Source: Symbiodinium natans (Eukaryota; Sar; Dinophyceae; Suessiales; Symbiodiniaceae). Taken from it: DNA of 64,000 nt. The stretch lies in NCBI GenBank assembly GCA_905221605.1, contig CAJNDS010002335.1, positions 718,887 through 782,886 on the forward strand, in the 5' to 3' direction. Shown one piece after another: positions 33,666-43,000 of the stretch (positions within the stretch are counted from its first letter, which is position 1; every line of letters starts with the position of its first letter). Under the pieces are notes generated by a model. It was not told the origin of the DNA and made no database searches. It worked only from the letters and a program-made list of their open reading frames with translations. The position numbers and the translations under genes were made by a program.

Positions 33666-34722
33666 TTTTTTTGATATAGAACTAAGTAGCCCCCAAATAC
33701 CCCCCCCAAACAACCCCTAAGGTCCCTTACAAGGGTCCCTCCTTTAGTCCCCGGAGGTGGCGCGGACTGAAAGGCAAGCTGGGAGAGCACCCAGCGCCGA
33801 TATTCTCTGCCGCCTGGGCATGAAAATGGGTGCGCCCCGGTTTAGGGTTTAGGGTTTAGGGTTTAGGGTTTAGGGTTTAGGGTTTAGGGTTTAGGGTTTA
33901 GGGACCAAATTTCCAAAAGTTACTTCGTATTAGCCAACAGCCAACAGTCGAACTTTAAACCTTTTTTGGGTTTCCTTAGTCTAGTAGGAACCATAGAGCT
34001 TCATAAACTTTTGTGTTTCTTGGTTAGAGGAGAAGTCAGCAAACCCCGAAACCTGAAAACCCTCCGCTTGTAAGTCCCTAGGGGGCCCTAGAAAGCCCTA
34101 GAAACCCCTAGGAAGCCCCAGAAAGCCCTAGAAAGCCCTAGACAGCCTAAATCCCTGAACCCTCCCAGGCCGGTTTTTGCAAAACACTAAACCCGAAACC
34201 CTAAATCCCCCGAAGCCCTAGAGACCCCAAAGCCCCGAACCCTCCCGGACCGGCAACCCTAAACCCTAAGCCCTAAACCCTAAACCCGAAACCTTCCCAG
34301 GTCGGCTGGTTTTTGCATACTCATCGGAGCTTTCGCGTCGAAGCTCCCGCTCTCCGCCTCACTCGGAGGGCACTTGCCAGGAGCTGTACGAAACCGGGAT
34401 GACTTGGGGTTTAGGGTTTAGGGTTTGGGATTTAGGGTTTAGGGTTTAAGGTTTAGGGGCTGGTATGGGGGGGGGGCAGGGGCATGTAAGGGTTTGGGGT
34501 TTTGGAGGGTTACGGGTCTTGGAGGTTTAGGGTTTTGGGGGTTCAGGGGCGTAGGTGCCGAAAGGGTTCTTGAGAGGTAGCTTCTATGCTCAGCAGCCTG
34601 TTTCTCCTTCTTTCGGGTATCATAGTGCCTTGAACAGCCATCACGAAGCCCATGTATCCTCAAGGGACCAAAGGAGGTAACCTTCTAAGGGACCTTCGGG
34701 GTTCTATGGGGAATGTATAAGG

Positions 34723-34754
<32 letters not shown>

Positions 34755-37700
34755 TAATATCGGGAGTAATAAAGGCGAAGAAGATGAAGGGTCCCTTCTA
34801 GGCGTCCCTCCTTATACCCCCTTAGAATGCGTAAAGCTGAACCGTCTATCTCCCGTGGAGTACCCAGCCGGTGAGGAGCTCCCCCCATGAAGCCACGAGA
34901 AACGGTCAACCCTAAACTTATATGCCTATAAGCCCCAAGCCCTAAGCCCCAAGCCCTAAGCCCTCAGCCCTAAGCCCTAAGCCCTGAGCCCTAAGCCCTA
35001 AGCCCTCACCACTTCTTTTCTAATCGCAGGGCTGTCGTGCGCAACCTAGGACCTCGCCGCTGCGCATTGCATGCGGCTTTTGGAATCGACTGTGGACTTC
35101 GAGAGGCTCCAGTCGCTACAGGACGAGCTGTTGCTAGGCAGGCCCTTGTGGGACATTGTTGTATAATCTCCCTGATTGGGCATTAAGAAGATCATGTTTA
35201 AGCCTAAACTCTTACGTGCGCGCCCGTCACCAACTGTTAACCTGAAACCCTAAGCCTTAAACCCTAAACCCTTAGGAATATGTTTGTCAGAAGGTTTCTT
35301 TAAGGCGCCATCCCAGGTTAGATTTGAAAGACCTGCAGCTGTATCCTTTGATGCTTAGCTGCGGACCAGGTAGCTCCGTGTGAGCTATTTCTTTTGATGC
35401 AGTATATGGGGGTTCTAACATAAGCGCAAAAAAAGAAAGAAACCTATATGAAACCCTATCTCAACCCTAGATGGGGGTTTCCGAAATTCAGGGGACCCTA
35501 CTGGGGTGCTTACTATTGGGGAATGCTACTATCTAGGGGACTCCATTAGGGGCCCCTCCTTATTTTCGTAAACCCCCACATCAAGCCACAAAATGCAGCC
35601 CAAAGGGTTCCAACCCCAGTAAGGATTGCGGCGATTGCGGTGAGGCTGGCCCGACATGAGAAGAGCTTGGCGGACTTCGACAGCAAGAGTGAGCTGCAAC
35701 CAGGCTGTTCACTTTGTCATGGTGAGGGCAGCATTTTTTCATGTTTAAGGGTACTTAAGCTCACGAAGGAATAGACATCTCAATTTGCAATACTATCCCA
35801 ACAATGAACTAGTTCAGTAGTACATGTTTTTGCTTTTGTTGTGTTCTGGGTTCCCGCAATTAGGTACGTAGCCCAAGAAGCATGTACTTCTGTCCACTCA
35901 AGACCTTAAGGCAAGAGAGGGCGCCACTGTTTCACTACGAGACAGCTCTGCAACTGCTCAAGCTCATCGACCACAAGGAGGGGCTTGGATAGCCCAAAGC
36001 CGGTTTGGGGTTTAGGGTTTGGGGTTTAAGGTTTAGATTTTTTGAGGTTCAAGGTTCTTTTAAAAGGCAACCAGCCCCCAAAAACACAGGGTGCCCGTAC
36101 TATAATATGGCCACCGCGGCTAGCAGGAGGAGGCACAGGAGGTCTTCGAAGAGGCAACTGCTCTACGCCACAACGGGCGGCAGGTGATCGCCTGGACGCA
36201 GTTGTGGCAGGTGCCGTCGGTGTACGTCCGAGGCCTGCGGCCTGTGACTGCATGGTGGGATCCGGCATCTCTACCTTTGGCAGAGACTTTGCTTGAGAAT
36301 TCTGGGCTGATTCAAGAAGAGCTTGAAGCGCTGTTGCGAAACGGTGGGCAGATGGTGGCGGAGGAGGCGTATCCAAGGCTCACGGCAGCGGGCGACTGGG
36401 ATGTGATCCGTTTGTACAATGACAAGCGCTGGGACGCAGCAGCTGGTGCCCTTGCACCGAGGACCAAGCAGCTGTTGCAGGAGCTTCCTGGTGTGGCGAA
36501 TGGCCTGCCATACATTCACCACAACACGGAAGAGGCAGGAGTTCAGCATTAAGCAGCACATGAGAGTCTGGAATAGAACTAGTTTCCCTTTGTAGCCCAA
36601 ACACAGCAAGGGCCCGCAAATGTCCACATGACCGCCTCATTAGCGAAAGCTTCACTCTAAACCCGATCAGCCGCAACATGGGGCTTGCTGTCAAGGGGTT
36701 ATCAACCAAGCTACCCCTTACGAACTCCAAGTCCAAGTGCAAGTCCACGCCCCATCCAAGTCCGAGTCCAAGTCCACCCCCCCCCCCCCCCCCCCTCCAC
36801 AAAGCGAGCCCTATTCGTTCCCCTGAGCCCTAATTAACTCGTGCAAAAGATGAAGCCCTAAACCCTATGTACAATAATCCTGCATAAGCCCCGCCCTAAA
36901 CCCTAAGCCCTAAGCCCTAAACCCTAAACCCTAAACCCCAGGTATGCTTTTTCAGAATGTCGCCCGGCACCCGCGTGCTGATGCACAGCGGAGGTTGCAA
37001 TGCCCGGCTGAATCTCAGCCTGGGCCTCCAGGGCCCCTTGACGCCGCCCTCTTAAGGTTTAGGGTTTAGGGTTTCGGGTTTCGGGTTTCGGGTTTAGGGT
37101 TCCTTCGGGTTTTTTAGGGTCTACTGGGTTGGGCTATGGGATAATGTTAACATTTCCCTTCCTTCCTTATAAAGGGAACCTATTCAGAAATAACTTCCAC
37201 CGGGTCAGGCTAAGGTCTATGGTTGTTTAGGTGTTTTTTGTTCGGGTTGTTGTTGTTTAGGGCTTATAGGCTTATCGTCAGGTTTTATAGGTTTGGAGTT
37301 CCTGGAGAGGGTTCTAGGGTCAAGTAAGCTCCAAAACGGCCCCAAACCTCGGAACACCAACTGAACACACCACGAGGGCGCTTTCGCACCTTACTTGGGC
37401 AGAAACTCCAAGCCCCCAAAACCCCGAACCCCAAACCCTACACCCTAAGCCCTAAGCCCTAAGCCCTAAGCCCTAAACCCTAAGCCCTGAACCTTCAGGT
37501 TGCAGCAACTCCTTCCTGACGGTTGCTGGGGAAGAACGTCAGTGGAGCGATGGAGCGATGTTGGCCTTTGATGACAGCTGCGACCACAGCGCACGACACG
37601 AGGGGGAAGAGGAGCTACAAAGAACCCATGACACTTCCCATCATACTGGGTCGATGTGGTTTATTAGCCCGCAAGCCCAGAAGATAACCCAGTCGTTGTG

Positions 37701-39963
37701 TGCCCTGCGGAATCAGCAAAATTCACATAGTTGGTACTTACCAGGCTATAGTTCTGTAAGCTTCGTTTGGAACACGAAACGCGAGGGCACGCTAGCAATG
37801 AGCATGTGCATATGTGACCGTTTTATATGCTGCATTTGATGCACGAAACGCATCGAAACGCCAAGGTGCACCTGCGAGGGTGTCATCGCTCGTTGCAATC
37901 AGGGTTCAGGGTAGTAATGAAGTCAGAAGTCCAGGGTGTGTAACAGGCCCCCGGAGTTTGCAACGCAGGCTTTTTGACGCAAGAGGGAACGTCGAACGTA
38001 TGTAACAAAGGGGGAGACACCGCGACATACCCCTATTCAAACCCACAGCCATGTCGCACTAATAGGTTCGAGTACATGTTGGCCTTGGCCTTGCCAAGAT
38101 AGGTCCGAGGTATCGTTCGCGGTATCGTTCGGGTATCGTTCCGACAACAATACAGACCCCCCCATCCAAAGCCCATTTCTTGAGGTTGTGTTTCAAAATG
38201 GCAGTTCTGTTTTATCGCTGTGCCCTGCGGGAAAGCTCCGCGAAACAGGCATTTTGTCAGCTATTCAAGCTAGCCTCACGTGGCTATCACCGAGAGGTAG
38301 CTTCAAAAAAAAGTTCACGGGTGGATTCATGGCAGCGGTTTTGCTTCATCGCTGTGCCCTGCAGGAAGACTCCGCAAAACATGCGTTTTTTTTCATATTT
38401 GCATCCTAGTCTCAAGATGCTATCCCCAAGAGGTAGGGAGTTTTTCCTATCATTATCGCGTGGTTTGGGCCTTGTGTGCCCTCGCGATTTCGGTTCTGGG
38501 CTATCTTCTTGAGATGTTGGGCTACCTTCTGTGCCCAGGGGTTGGGCTATCTACAAGGTGATTGGGCCAAGAAACCACGCGCGCTCGTAGGGTTTAGGGT
38601 TTAGGGTTTAGGGTTTAGGGTTTAGGGTTGGTTTAGGGTTTAGGGTCTAGGGTTTAGGGTTTAGGGCTTTTTCCCCCATATAACCCGTAGTGCCCTTATA
38701 TACCCCATACGTGGAGGTTCTGTTTCTAACCTGCTTAGAGTTAGGGGGGCTATTCTAAGTACAGTTCTACTTGGGGTTATAAGTACCATGAACCTCCAAG
38801 TAAAGGAGCCTTATATGAGGAAATCCAGCTAAGACCCTAAACCCTAAACCTTAAACCCTAAACCCTAAACCCGAGAACTCCCTGAAGGACCGCTGGGTGC
38901 TAACAGTTGGAATGATGCATCCAGATCTGGTGAAGTCCCTTCGACCAGCATTTCAACACTCATGGCCGTCGGATAAATTAGGGTTTACATAGGGTTTAGG
39001 GTTTAGGGTAAAGTTTAGGGTTTAGGGTTTAGGTTTTAGGGTTTAGGGTTATACGCTCCAGGGCTGAGGGGCTGAGGGCTTCAGAGGTCGCTACGCCTCC
39101 CCCCGGCTTATTTTTAACAACCCCCGGTGTGCTCTTAAACCCTAAACCCTAAACCCTAAACCCTAAACGCTAAACTCTAAACCCTAAACCCTAAACCCTA
39201 AACCCCATAGGGCCCTTGGGCTCATAAGGCCCCCCGCGTGACTAGAGAGGTGGCGACTTCGCCCTGGTCAGTTTGCATCTTCCCAAGCTCCCGTGTAGGT
39301 GCTGGTACCTCTTCGCCTCCCTTTCCCAACACCCTGCTGCAGGAAGTATGACCCTAAACCCTAAACCCTAAACCCTAAACCCTAAACCCTAAACCCTAAA
39401 CCCTAAACCCTAAACCCCAAACCCTAAACCCTAAACCCTAAACCCTAAACCGTGGCTCTCCAAAGCCGAGGCCCGCAAAACCAAAAAAAAAAAAAACGAA
39501 TCAAGCCCTCAACTCCAAAAAGAACACCAACCCGAACCCCCTCCCCCTCGTTTTGCTTGTTCATCTTGGGAGCCCAGTGGTACCCTTTACCCGTTTTTCG
39601 GGGTTCTGGGTTTCCTGATAAAAGTAACCAGCCGTACCCTTGTTAGAATACGGTTGCTGGGCTACAAGGTCGGTTTAGGGTTTAAGGTTTAGGGTTTAGG
39701 GTTTAGGACATCCGAGGCAACCCGAGATCTTCCGCGATGCGGGGGGTTGGCGAACACAATTCGAGGAGTTTGGCCCGGAGGTGTGGGAAAAAAGGTGCGC
39801 GCGGGGATGTGTGAGGAAGCACCTAAACCCTAAACCCGAAACTCTAAACCCCAAACCCCAGCCCTAAGCCTTGTGCTCTGAAGGAAACCCCGCCCCCATG
39901 TGGCAGGGTTGTGGGCAGGAGATGCCACCACTACAGGTTGTTGCGAAGCTTGCTGGAAAGTAA
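32823..39963 (+). CDS. Aspartyl/asparaginyl beta-hydroxylase-like protein, 14 exons
   Basis: Exons: 32823-32879, 33284-33343, 33461-33499, 33757-33829, 34369-34400, 35050-35141, 35624-35695, 35911-35977, 36127-36534, 36942-37032, 37499-37605, 38888-38964, 39717-39805, 39884-39963: 1344 nt, exactly 448 codons with TAA. Residues about 1-180 are helical and TPR-like with a hydrophobic N-terminus. Residues about 185-390 match the AspH family: RPVTAWWDP, APRTKQLLQ, MSPGTRVLMHSGGCNARL, GEERQWSDG, AFDDSCDHSARH, GMMHPDL. The two metal His are His315 and His360 (45 apart, as in the family). Fe(II)/2-oxoglutarate hydroxylation of Asp/Asn is the likely reaction. Domain very secure; N-terminal exons 1-5 rest on phase and composition only. 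A membrane anchor near residue 10-19 is possible. Confidence 0.85.
33284..33343 (+). CDS. Hydroxylase exon 2
   Basis: GLDQGIRFAMRRDGWDDALQ, TPR-like helix. Acceptor CTTAG|G, donor CAG|GC; donor lies in a 14-bp direct repeat. Confidence 0.65.
33344..33460 (+). mobile_element. 117-bp intron bounded by a 14-bp direct repeat
   Basis: TGCAGGCCAACATT occurs at 33339-33352 and 33456-33469, spanning donor and acceptor. The interior (TTTTTGGGTCTATTGGG...) resembles dispersed sequences near 33930-34040, 50540-50610 and 54245-54350. Reads as a recent introner insertion with target duplication. Confidence 0.75.
33461..33499 (+). CDS. Hydroxylase exon 3
   Basis: ANIAGRSEIICRL. Begins inside the second copy of the 14-bp repeat; donor TTG|GC. 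Confidence 0.6.
33500..33756 (+). other. Hydroxylase intron 3
   Basis: Short AT-rich microsatellite stretches (about 33605-33670), no telomere-like array. Confidence 0.6.
33757..33829 (+). CDS. Hydroxylase exon 4
   Basis: VARTERQAGRAPSADILCRL then GMKM; acceptor GGAG|G, donor G|GT. Confidence 0.5.
33830..35049 (+). other. Hydroxylase introns 4-5
   Basis: 33830-34368 starts with TTTAGGG (33838-33904) and ends with CCCTAAA-type repeats. 34401-35049 starts with TTTAGGG, has a palindromic block around an AT microsatellite (about 34670-34815) and ends in CCCTAAGC variants. Confidence 0.65.
34369..34400 (+). CDS. Hydroxylase exon 5 (32 nt)
   Basis: HLPGAVRNRD in phase between neighbours; acceptor CGGAG|G, donor GAT|GA. 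Confidence 0.5.
35050..35141 (+). CDS. Hydroxylase exon 6
   Basis: DLAAAHCMRLLESTVDFERL continuing QSLQDELLLG; helical. Acceptor CCTAG|G, donor AG|GC. Confidence 0.7.
35473..35577. mobile_element. M5 palindromic MITE-like element
   Basis: GGGGGTTTCCGAAATT at left, TATTTTCGTAAACCCCC at right. In hydroxylase intron 6. Confidence 0.8.
35624..35695 (+). CDS. Hydroxylase exon 7
   Basis: IAAIAVRLARHEKSLADFDS then KSEL. Acceptor TAAG|G, donor CT|GC; intron start GCAA repeats at the next exon start. Confidence 0.7.
35911..35977 (+). CDS. Hydroxylase exon 8
   Basis: QERAPLFHYETALQLLKLID then HK; TPR-like. Acceptor TTAAG|G, donor AAG|GA; GAGG at intron start repeats at the next exon start. Confidence 0.75.
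35978..36126 (+). mobile_element. Hydroxylase intron 8 is an M2-like element
   Basis: 149-bp intron. Left CTTGGATAGCCC and right ATAATATGGCCACCGCGGCTAGCAG (last bases are the acceptor) match the M2 ends; AGGTTCAAGG and GGGTGCCC inner words match too. A TTTAGGG/TTTGGGG patch (36004-36036) sits inside. Confidence 0.75.
36127..36534 (+). CDS. Hydroxylase exon 9 (408 nt)
   Basis: The longest exon in the window. EEAQEVFEEATALRHNGRQV, then the start of the catalytic domain (VRGLRPVTAWWDPASLPLAE) to LPYIHHNTEE. Its acceptor is supplied by the end of a MITE-like element. Donor GAG|GC. Confidence 0.9.
36942..37032 (+). CDS. Hydroxylase exon 10
   Basis: VCFFRMSPGTRVLMHSGGCN then ARLNLSLGLQ: first metal His and the 2-oxoglutarate-binding Arg region. 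Acceptor CCCAG|G, donor G|GC. Confidence 0.92.
37499..37605 (+). CDS. Hydroxylase exon 11
   Basis: CSNSFLTVAGEERQWSDGAM then LAFDDSCDHSARHEG: second metal His. Acceptor TTCAG|G, donor GGG|GA inside a five-G run. Confidence 0.92.
37606..38887 (+). other. Hydroxylase intron 11 (1.3 kb)
   Basis: Contains a degenerate tandem duplication (about 38200-38302 and 38329-38437, both with CGCTGTGCCCTGC and GAGGTAG), three GGTATCGTTC units (about 38108-38145), a TTTAGGG block (38589-38666) and an M4 element (38710-38799). Open frames here (37558-37839, 38180-38512) look incidental. Confidence 0.55.
38710..38799. mobile_element. M4 element
   Basis: GTGGAGGTTCTG...ATAAGTACCATGAACCTCCAAG. Others of the family: about 56940-57085, 61130-61290, 62109-62225. 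Confidence 0.7.
38888..38964 (+). CDS. Hydroxylase exon 12
   Basis: DRWVLTVGMMHPDLVKSLRP continuing AFQHS; matches the family's final R.VL.V...HPDL. Donor TG|GC. Confidence 0.88.
39353..39450 (+). repeat. CCCTAAA array
   Basis: About 14 units in hydroxylase intron 12. Confidence 0.95.
39565..39668. mobile_element. M2 element
   Basis: CTTGGGAGCCCAGTGGTACC...CGGTTGCTGGGCTACAAG; in the hydroxylase's last but one intron. Confidence 0.8.
39717..39805 (+). CDS. Hydroxylase exon 13
   Basis: QPEIFRDAGGWRTQFEEFGP then EVWEKRCAR. Beyond the conserved domain. Acceptor CCGAG|G, donor G|GA. Confidence 0.7.
39884..39963 (+). CDS. Hydroxylase terminal exon (TAA)
   Basis: NPAPMWQGCGQEMPPLQVVA then KLAGK and TAA. 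Acceptor TGAAG|G. A separate small gene is possible but phase fits. Confidence 0.7.
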
Positions 39964-40046
39964 CCCTAAACCCTAACCCCTAAACCCGAAAACCGAAACC
40001 CTAAACCCTAAACCCTATGCCGAGCGTGCTTTCATGCTGAAGGAAG
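39964..40046 (+). other. 83-bp intergenic spacer
   Basis: Only 83 bp separate the hydroxylase TAA from the next gene's ATG. It is mostly CCCTAAA-like and has a candidate trans-splice acceptor (CTGAAG) just before the ATG. Confidence 0.6.
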
Positions 40047-40049
40047 ATG
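40047..40049 (+). CDS. CS gene exon 1: start codon only
   Basis: ATG followed at once by a GC donor; joined to the next exon it reads MAALTDAPPKWEARN. Inferred from phase and from the ATG lying shortly after the upstream stop. Confidence 0.5.
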
Positions 40050-43000
40050 GCTTCTTTTGGCATCCCAATCCCCCCTGGCCTAACCCTAAACCTGTGAGCC
40101 CTTAAAGCCCTAACCGCTGCCCTATACCCTAAACCCTGAACCCGACACCCTAAACTCTACGCCCTCAGCCCTTGAAGCCCTGAACCCTTAGAACCCAAAC
40201 CCTAAACCCTGAACCCTAAACCCTGAACCCTGAGCCCTGAACCCTATGCCCTAAGCCCTAAAAGCCCTAAGCCCTTAAAGCCCTAGACCCTAAACCCTGA
40301 ACCCTAGGCCCTAAGCCCTAAACCCTGAACCCTGAACCCTATGCCCTAAGCCCTAACAGCCCAAAGCCCTTAAAGCCCTAGACCCTAAACCCTGAACCCT
40401 AGGCCCTAAGCCCTAAACCCTGAACCCTGAACCCTATGCCCTAAGCCCTTAAAGCCCTAGACCCTAAACCCTGAACCCTAGGCCCTAAGCCCTAAACCCT
40501 GAACCCTGAACCCTATGCCCTAAGCCCTAAAAGCCCAAAGCCCTTAAAACCCTAGACCCAACCAAGCCACCCAGCCCAGGCAGCACTGACCGACGCCCCT
40601 CCCAAGTGGGAGGCCCGCAATGCATAGGGCTGATGGGCTTCCGAAATTGGGGGTTTAGGGTTTAGGGTTTAGGGTTTAGGGTTATACGGGAATCCTACTA
40701 TTTAAGGGGCTATGTTGGAATGGCTTTGTGTGGGTTAGGGTTGAGGGTTCAGGGCCCAGGGTCTGGGGCGTCACTCAGCCGGTTGCACGCTTAAGGTACT
40801 TCTGGTTTTAGGGTTTAGGGGTTTAGGCTCCAGACTTAAGACTCTGGGACCGGGATCGTTGCCTGACCAACATGCCCCTTTTCTTTCGTGAGGCCCCTGG
40901 AACCCCCCAAGCCTAAACCCTAAACCCTAAACCCCAAACCCTAAACCCTAAACCCCAAACCCTAAACCCTAAACCCTAAACCCTAAACCCTAAACCCTAA
41001 ACCCTACGAAGCACTCAAGCCTGGGCTCCCAGCCCTTGAGCCCCCAAAGCCGAAACCTGAACGCTCTAATTAGGTCCGAGCCCCCCGAAAGCCCTAGAAA
41101 CCCTTGAGCCTTGCATGATAAACCCGAAGGTTTAGGGTTTAGGGTTTAGGGTTTAGGGTTTAGGGTTTAGGGCTTGAGGCCCACGCCTTGCAGGGTTCCA
41201 GTATTTGTTTAGGGTTGAGGGTTCAGGGTTTAGGGTTTAGGGTTTAGGGTTTTCTGGGCTACGAAGTAACACTAAACCACGACGTGCTGGGGACAGGGTA
41301 CCGTCACTGGCAAGTACCAGTGGGATGACAAGAAGAAGTCCAACACCGATGCTGACAAGGCCGGTTTTAGGCTTAGGGTTTAGGGTTTAGGGTTTAGGGT
41401 TCAGGGTTCAGGGTTTAGGGTTTAGGGTATAGAGAAGGGAAGGGGGGTGTCCAACGGGGAGAGCCTAGGTACCTAATGCCCTTTAGACTCCCCCTTCCTT
41501 TTGAGGACCTTCTTTCTTAGCGTAGTTACGGTTCAGGGTTCAGGGTTCAGGGTTCAGGGTTCAGGGTTCAGGGTTTAGGGTTTAGGGTTTAGGGTTTAGG
41601 GTTTAGGGTTTAGGGTTTAGGGTTTAGGGTTTAGGGTTTAGGGTTTAGGGTTTAGGACCAAGAATCTTAGGGTAGTTGCATGGTCCCTCAAGGTGGTCCC
41701 TTGCCTGCTTTTCAGGGTCATGATGTATGGGCCCTTGGGTTGTATAGGGTATACAAGGGGTATATAAGGCGCCCCCTTTCAAGGGTCCACACTAAGGGAC
41801 CATGCAACTACCCTAAGGTTCTTGGTCCTAAACCCTAAACCCTAAACCCTGAACCCTATATAAACCCTAAAACCTAAACCCTAAACCCTAAACCCTAAAC
41901 CCTTGGGCGTTTGGTTTTCGGGCTTTCTTCCGGCGTTGAGGACATGAGCAGCGCGGGCGATGCTATCACCAAGTACAGCTGGGGCGATGGCAAGAAGCAG
42001 GCGTTTTGGCCAAACGCCCAAGGGTTTAGGGGGGTTTAGGGTTTAGGGTTTAGGGTTTAGGGTTTAGAGTTCAGGGTTCAGGGTTTAGGGTAGCCGGAAA
42101 GCTTCAGAGGGGTATGAGGTTCAATTAGGGCTTAGTAACTCAGGGTCCCTAAATCCTAAGCCCTAAACCCTAATCAAACCCCAAACCCATTTAGGGTTGG
42201 GATTTAGGGTTTGCGGTTTTGAGAGTAGCCCTCATGGGATTCTACGGGGTATCCGGTCCTCGAGTTGGCTCTCTTCGGGTGCTGGTCAAAACTGCCCATG
42301 ATTTTTGCCGCATGGGTACCTTTCCAATTTAGGGTTTAGGGTGTAGGGTTTAGGGTTTAGGGTGCGTAATATAGGGGAACCAAGAAGGGGACTTTACTCA
42401 GTAAAATTGCCCACGAACTTGTCTACGTAGGCCCTGTGCCTAAACCCCCTGCGTCTTCAGGCAATTGGCTGAGGTTGGGCCCCCTAATTACCCCCCCACC
42501 CCGCCTTCCAGCCACACAAAAGAAGCAATTACTTTGTTTTAGGGTTTAGGGTTTAGGGTTTAGGGTTTAGGGTTTAGGGTTAGGTACGGCTGTACTTTGC
42601 TGTTGTACGACATACCATCAGCGCAGTATGGCAGAATTGTCGAGGAGGGTCGTGTATGGGGGCTTACGAAAATAAGGGACCCCAAATAGAAATCCCCAAA
42701 TGGATCCCCTTGTACTAAGGCACCCCTATTTTCGGAAACCCCCATATAGGGTTGCCAAGGGCTTTATATGGGGCTTATGTAGGGCTTATATAGGGTTTTT
42801 CAGGGTTTAGGACTAAGCCCTAAACCCTAAACCTTATGTAGGTGAGTATTCGATGTCAGGGTAATGGACAGGTGAGCATCTACATCGAGCTCGACGGCTT
42901 GGATGACTGCACCGAAGACATGTTCCAGGCTTGCTCAACCCTAAGCCCTGAATCCGAAACCCTGAACCCTAAGCCCGGAACCCAAAACCCGAACCGGAAC

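Noticed and set aside
38180-38512. 110-codon frame
   Set aside because: Lies in an internally duplicated part of a hydroxylase intron and has no splice-phase fit.
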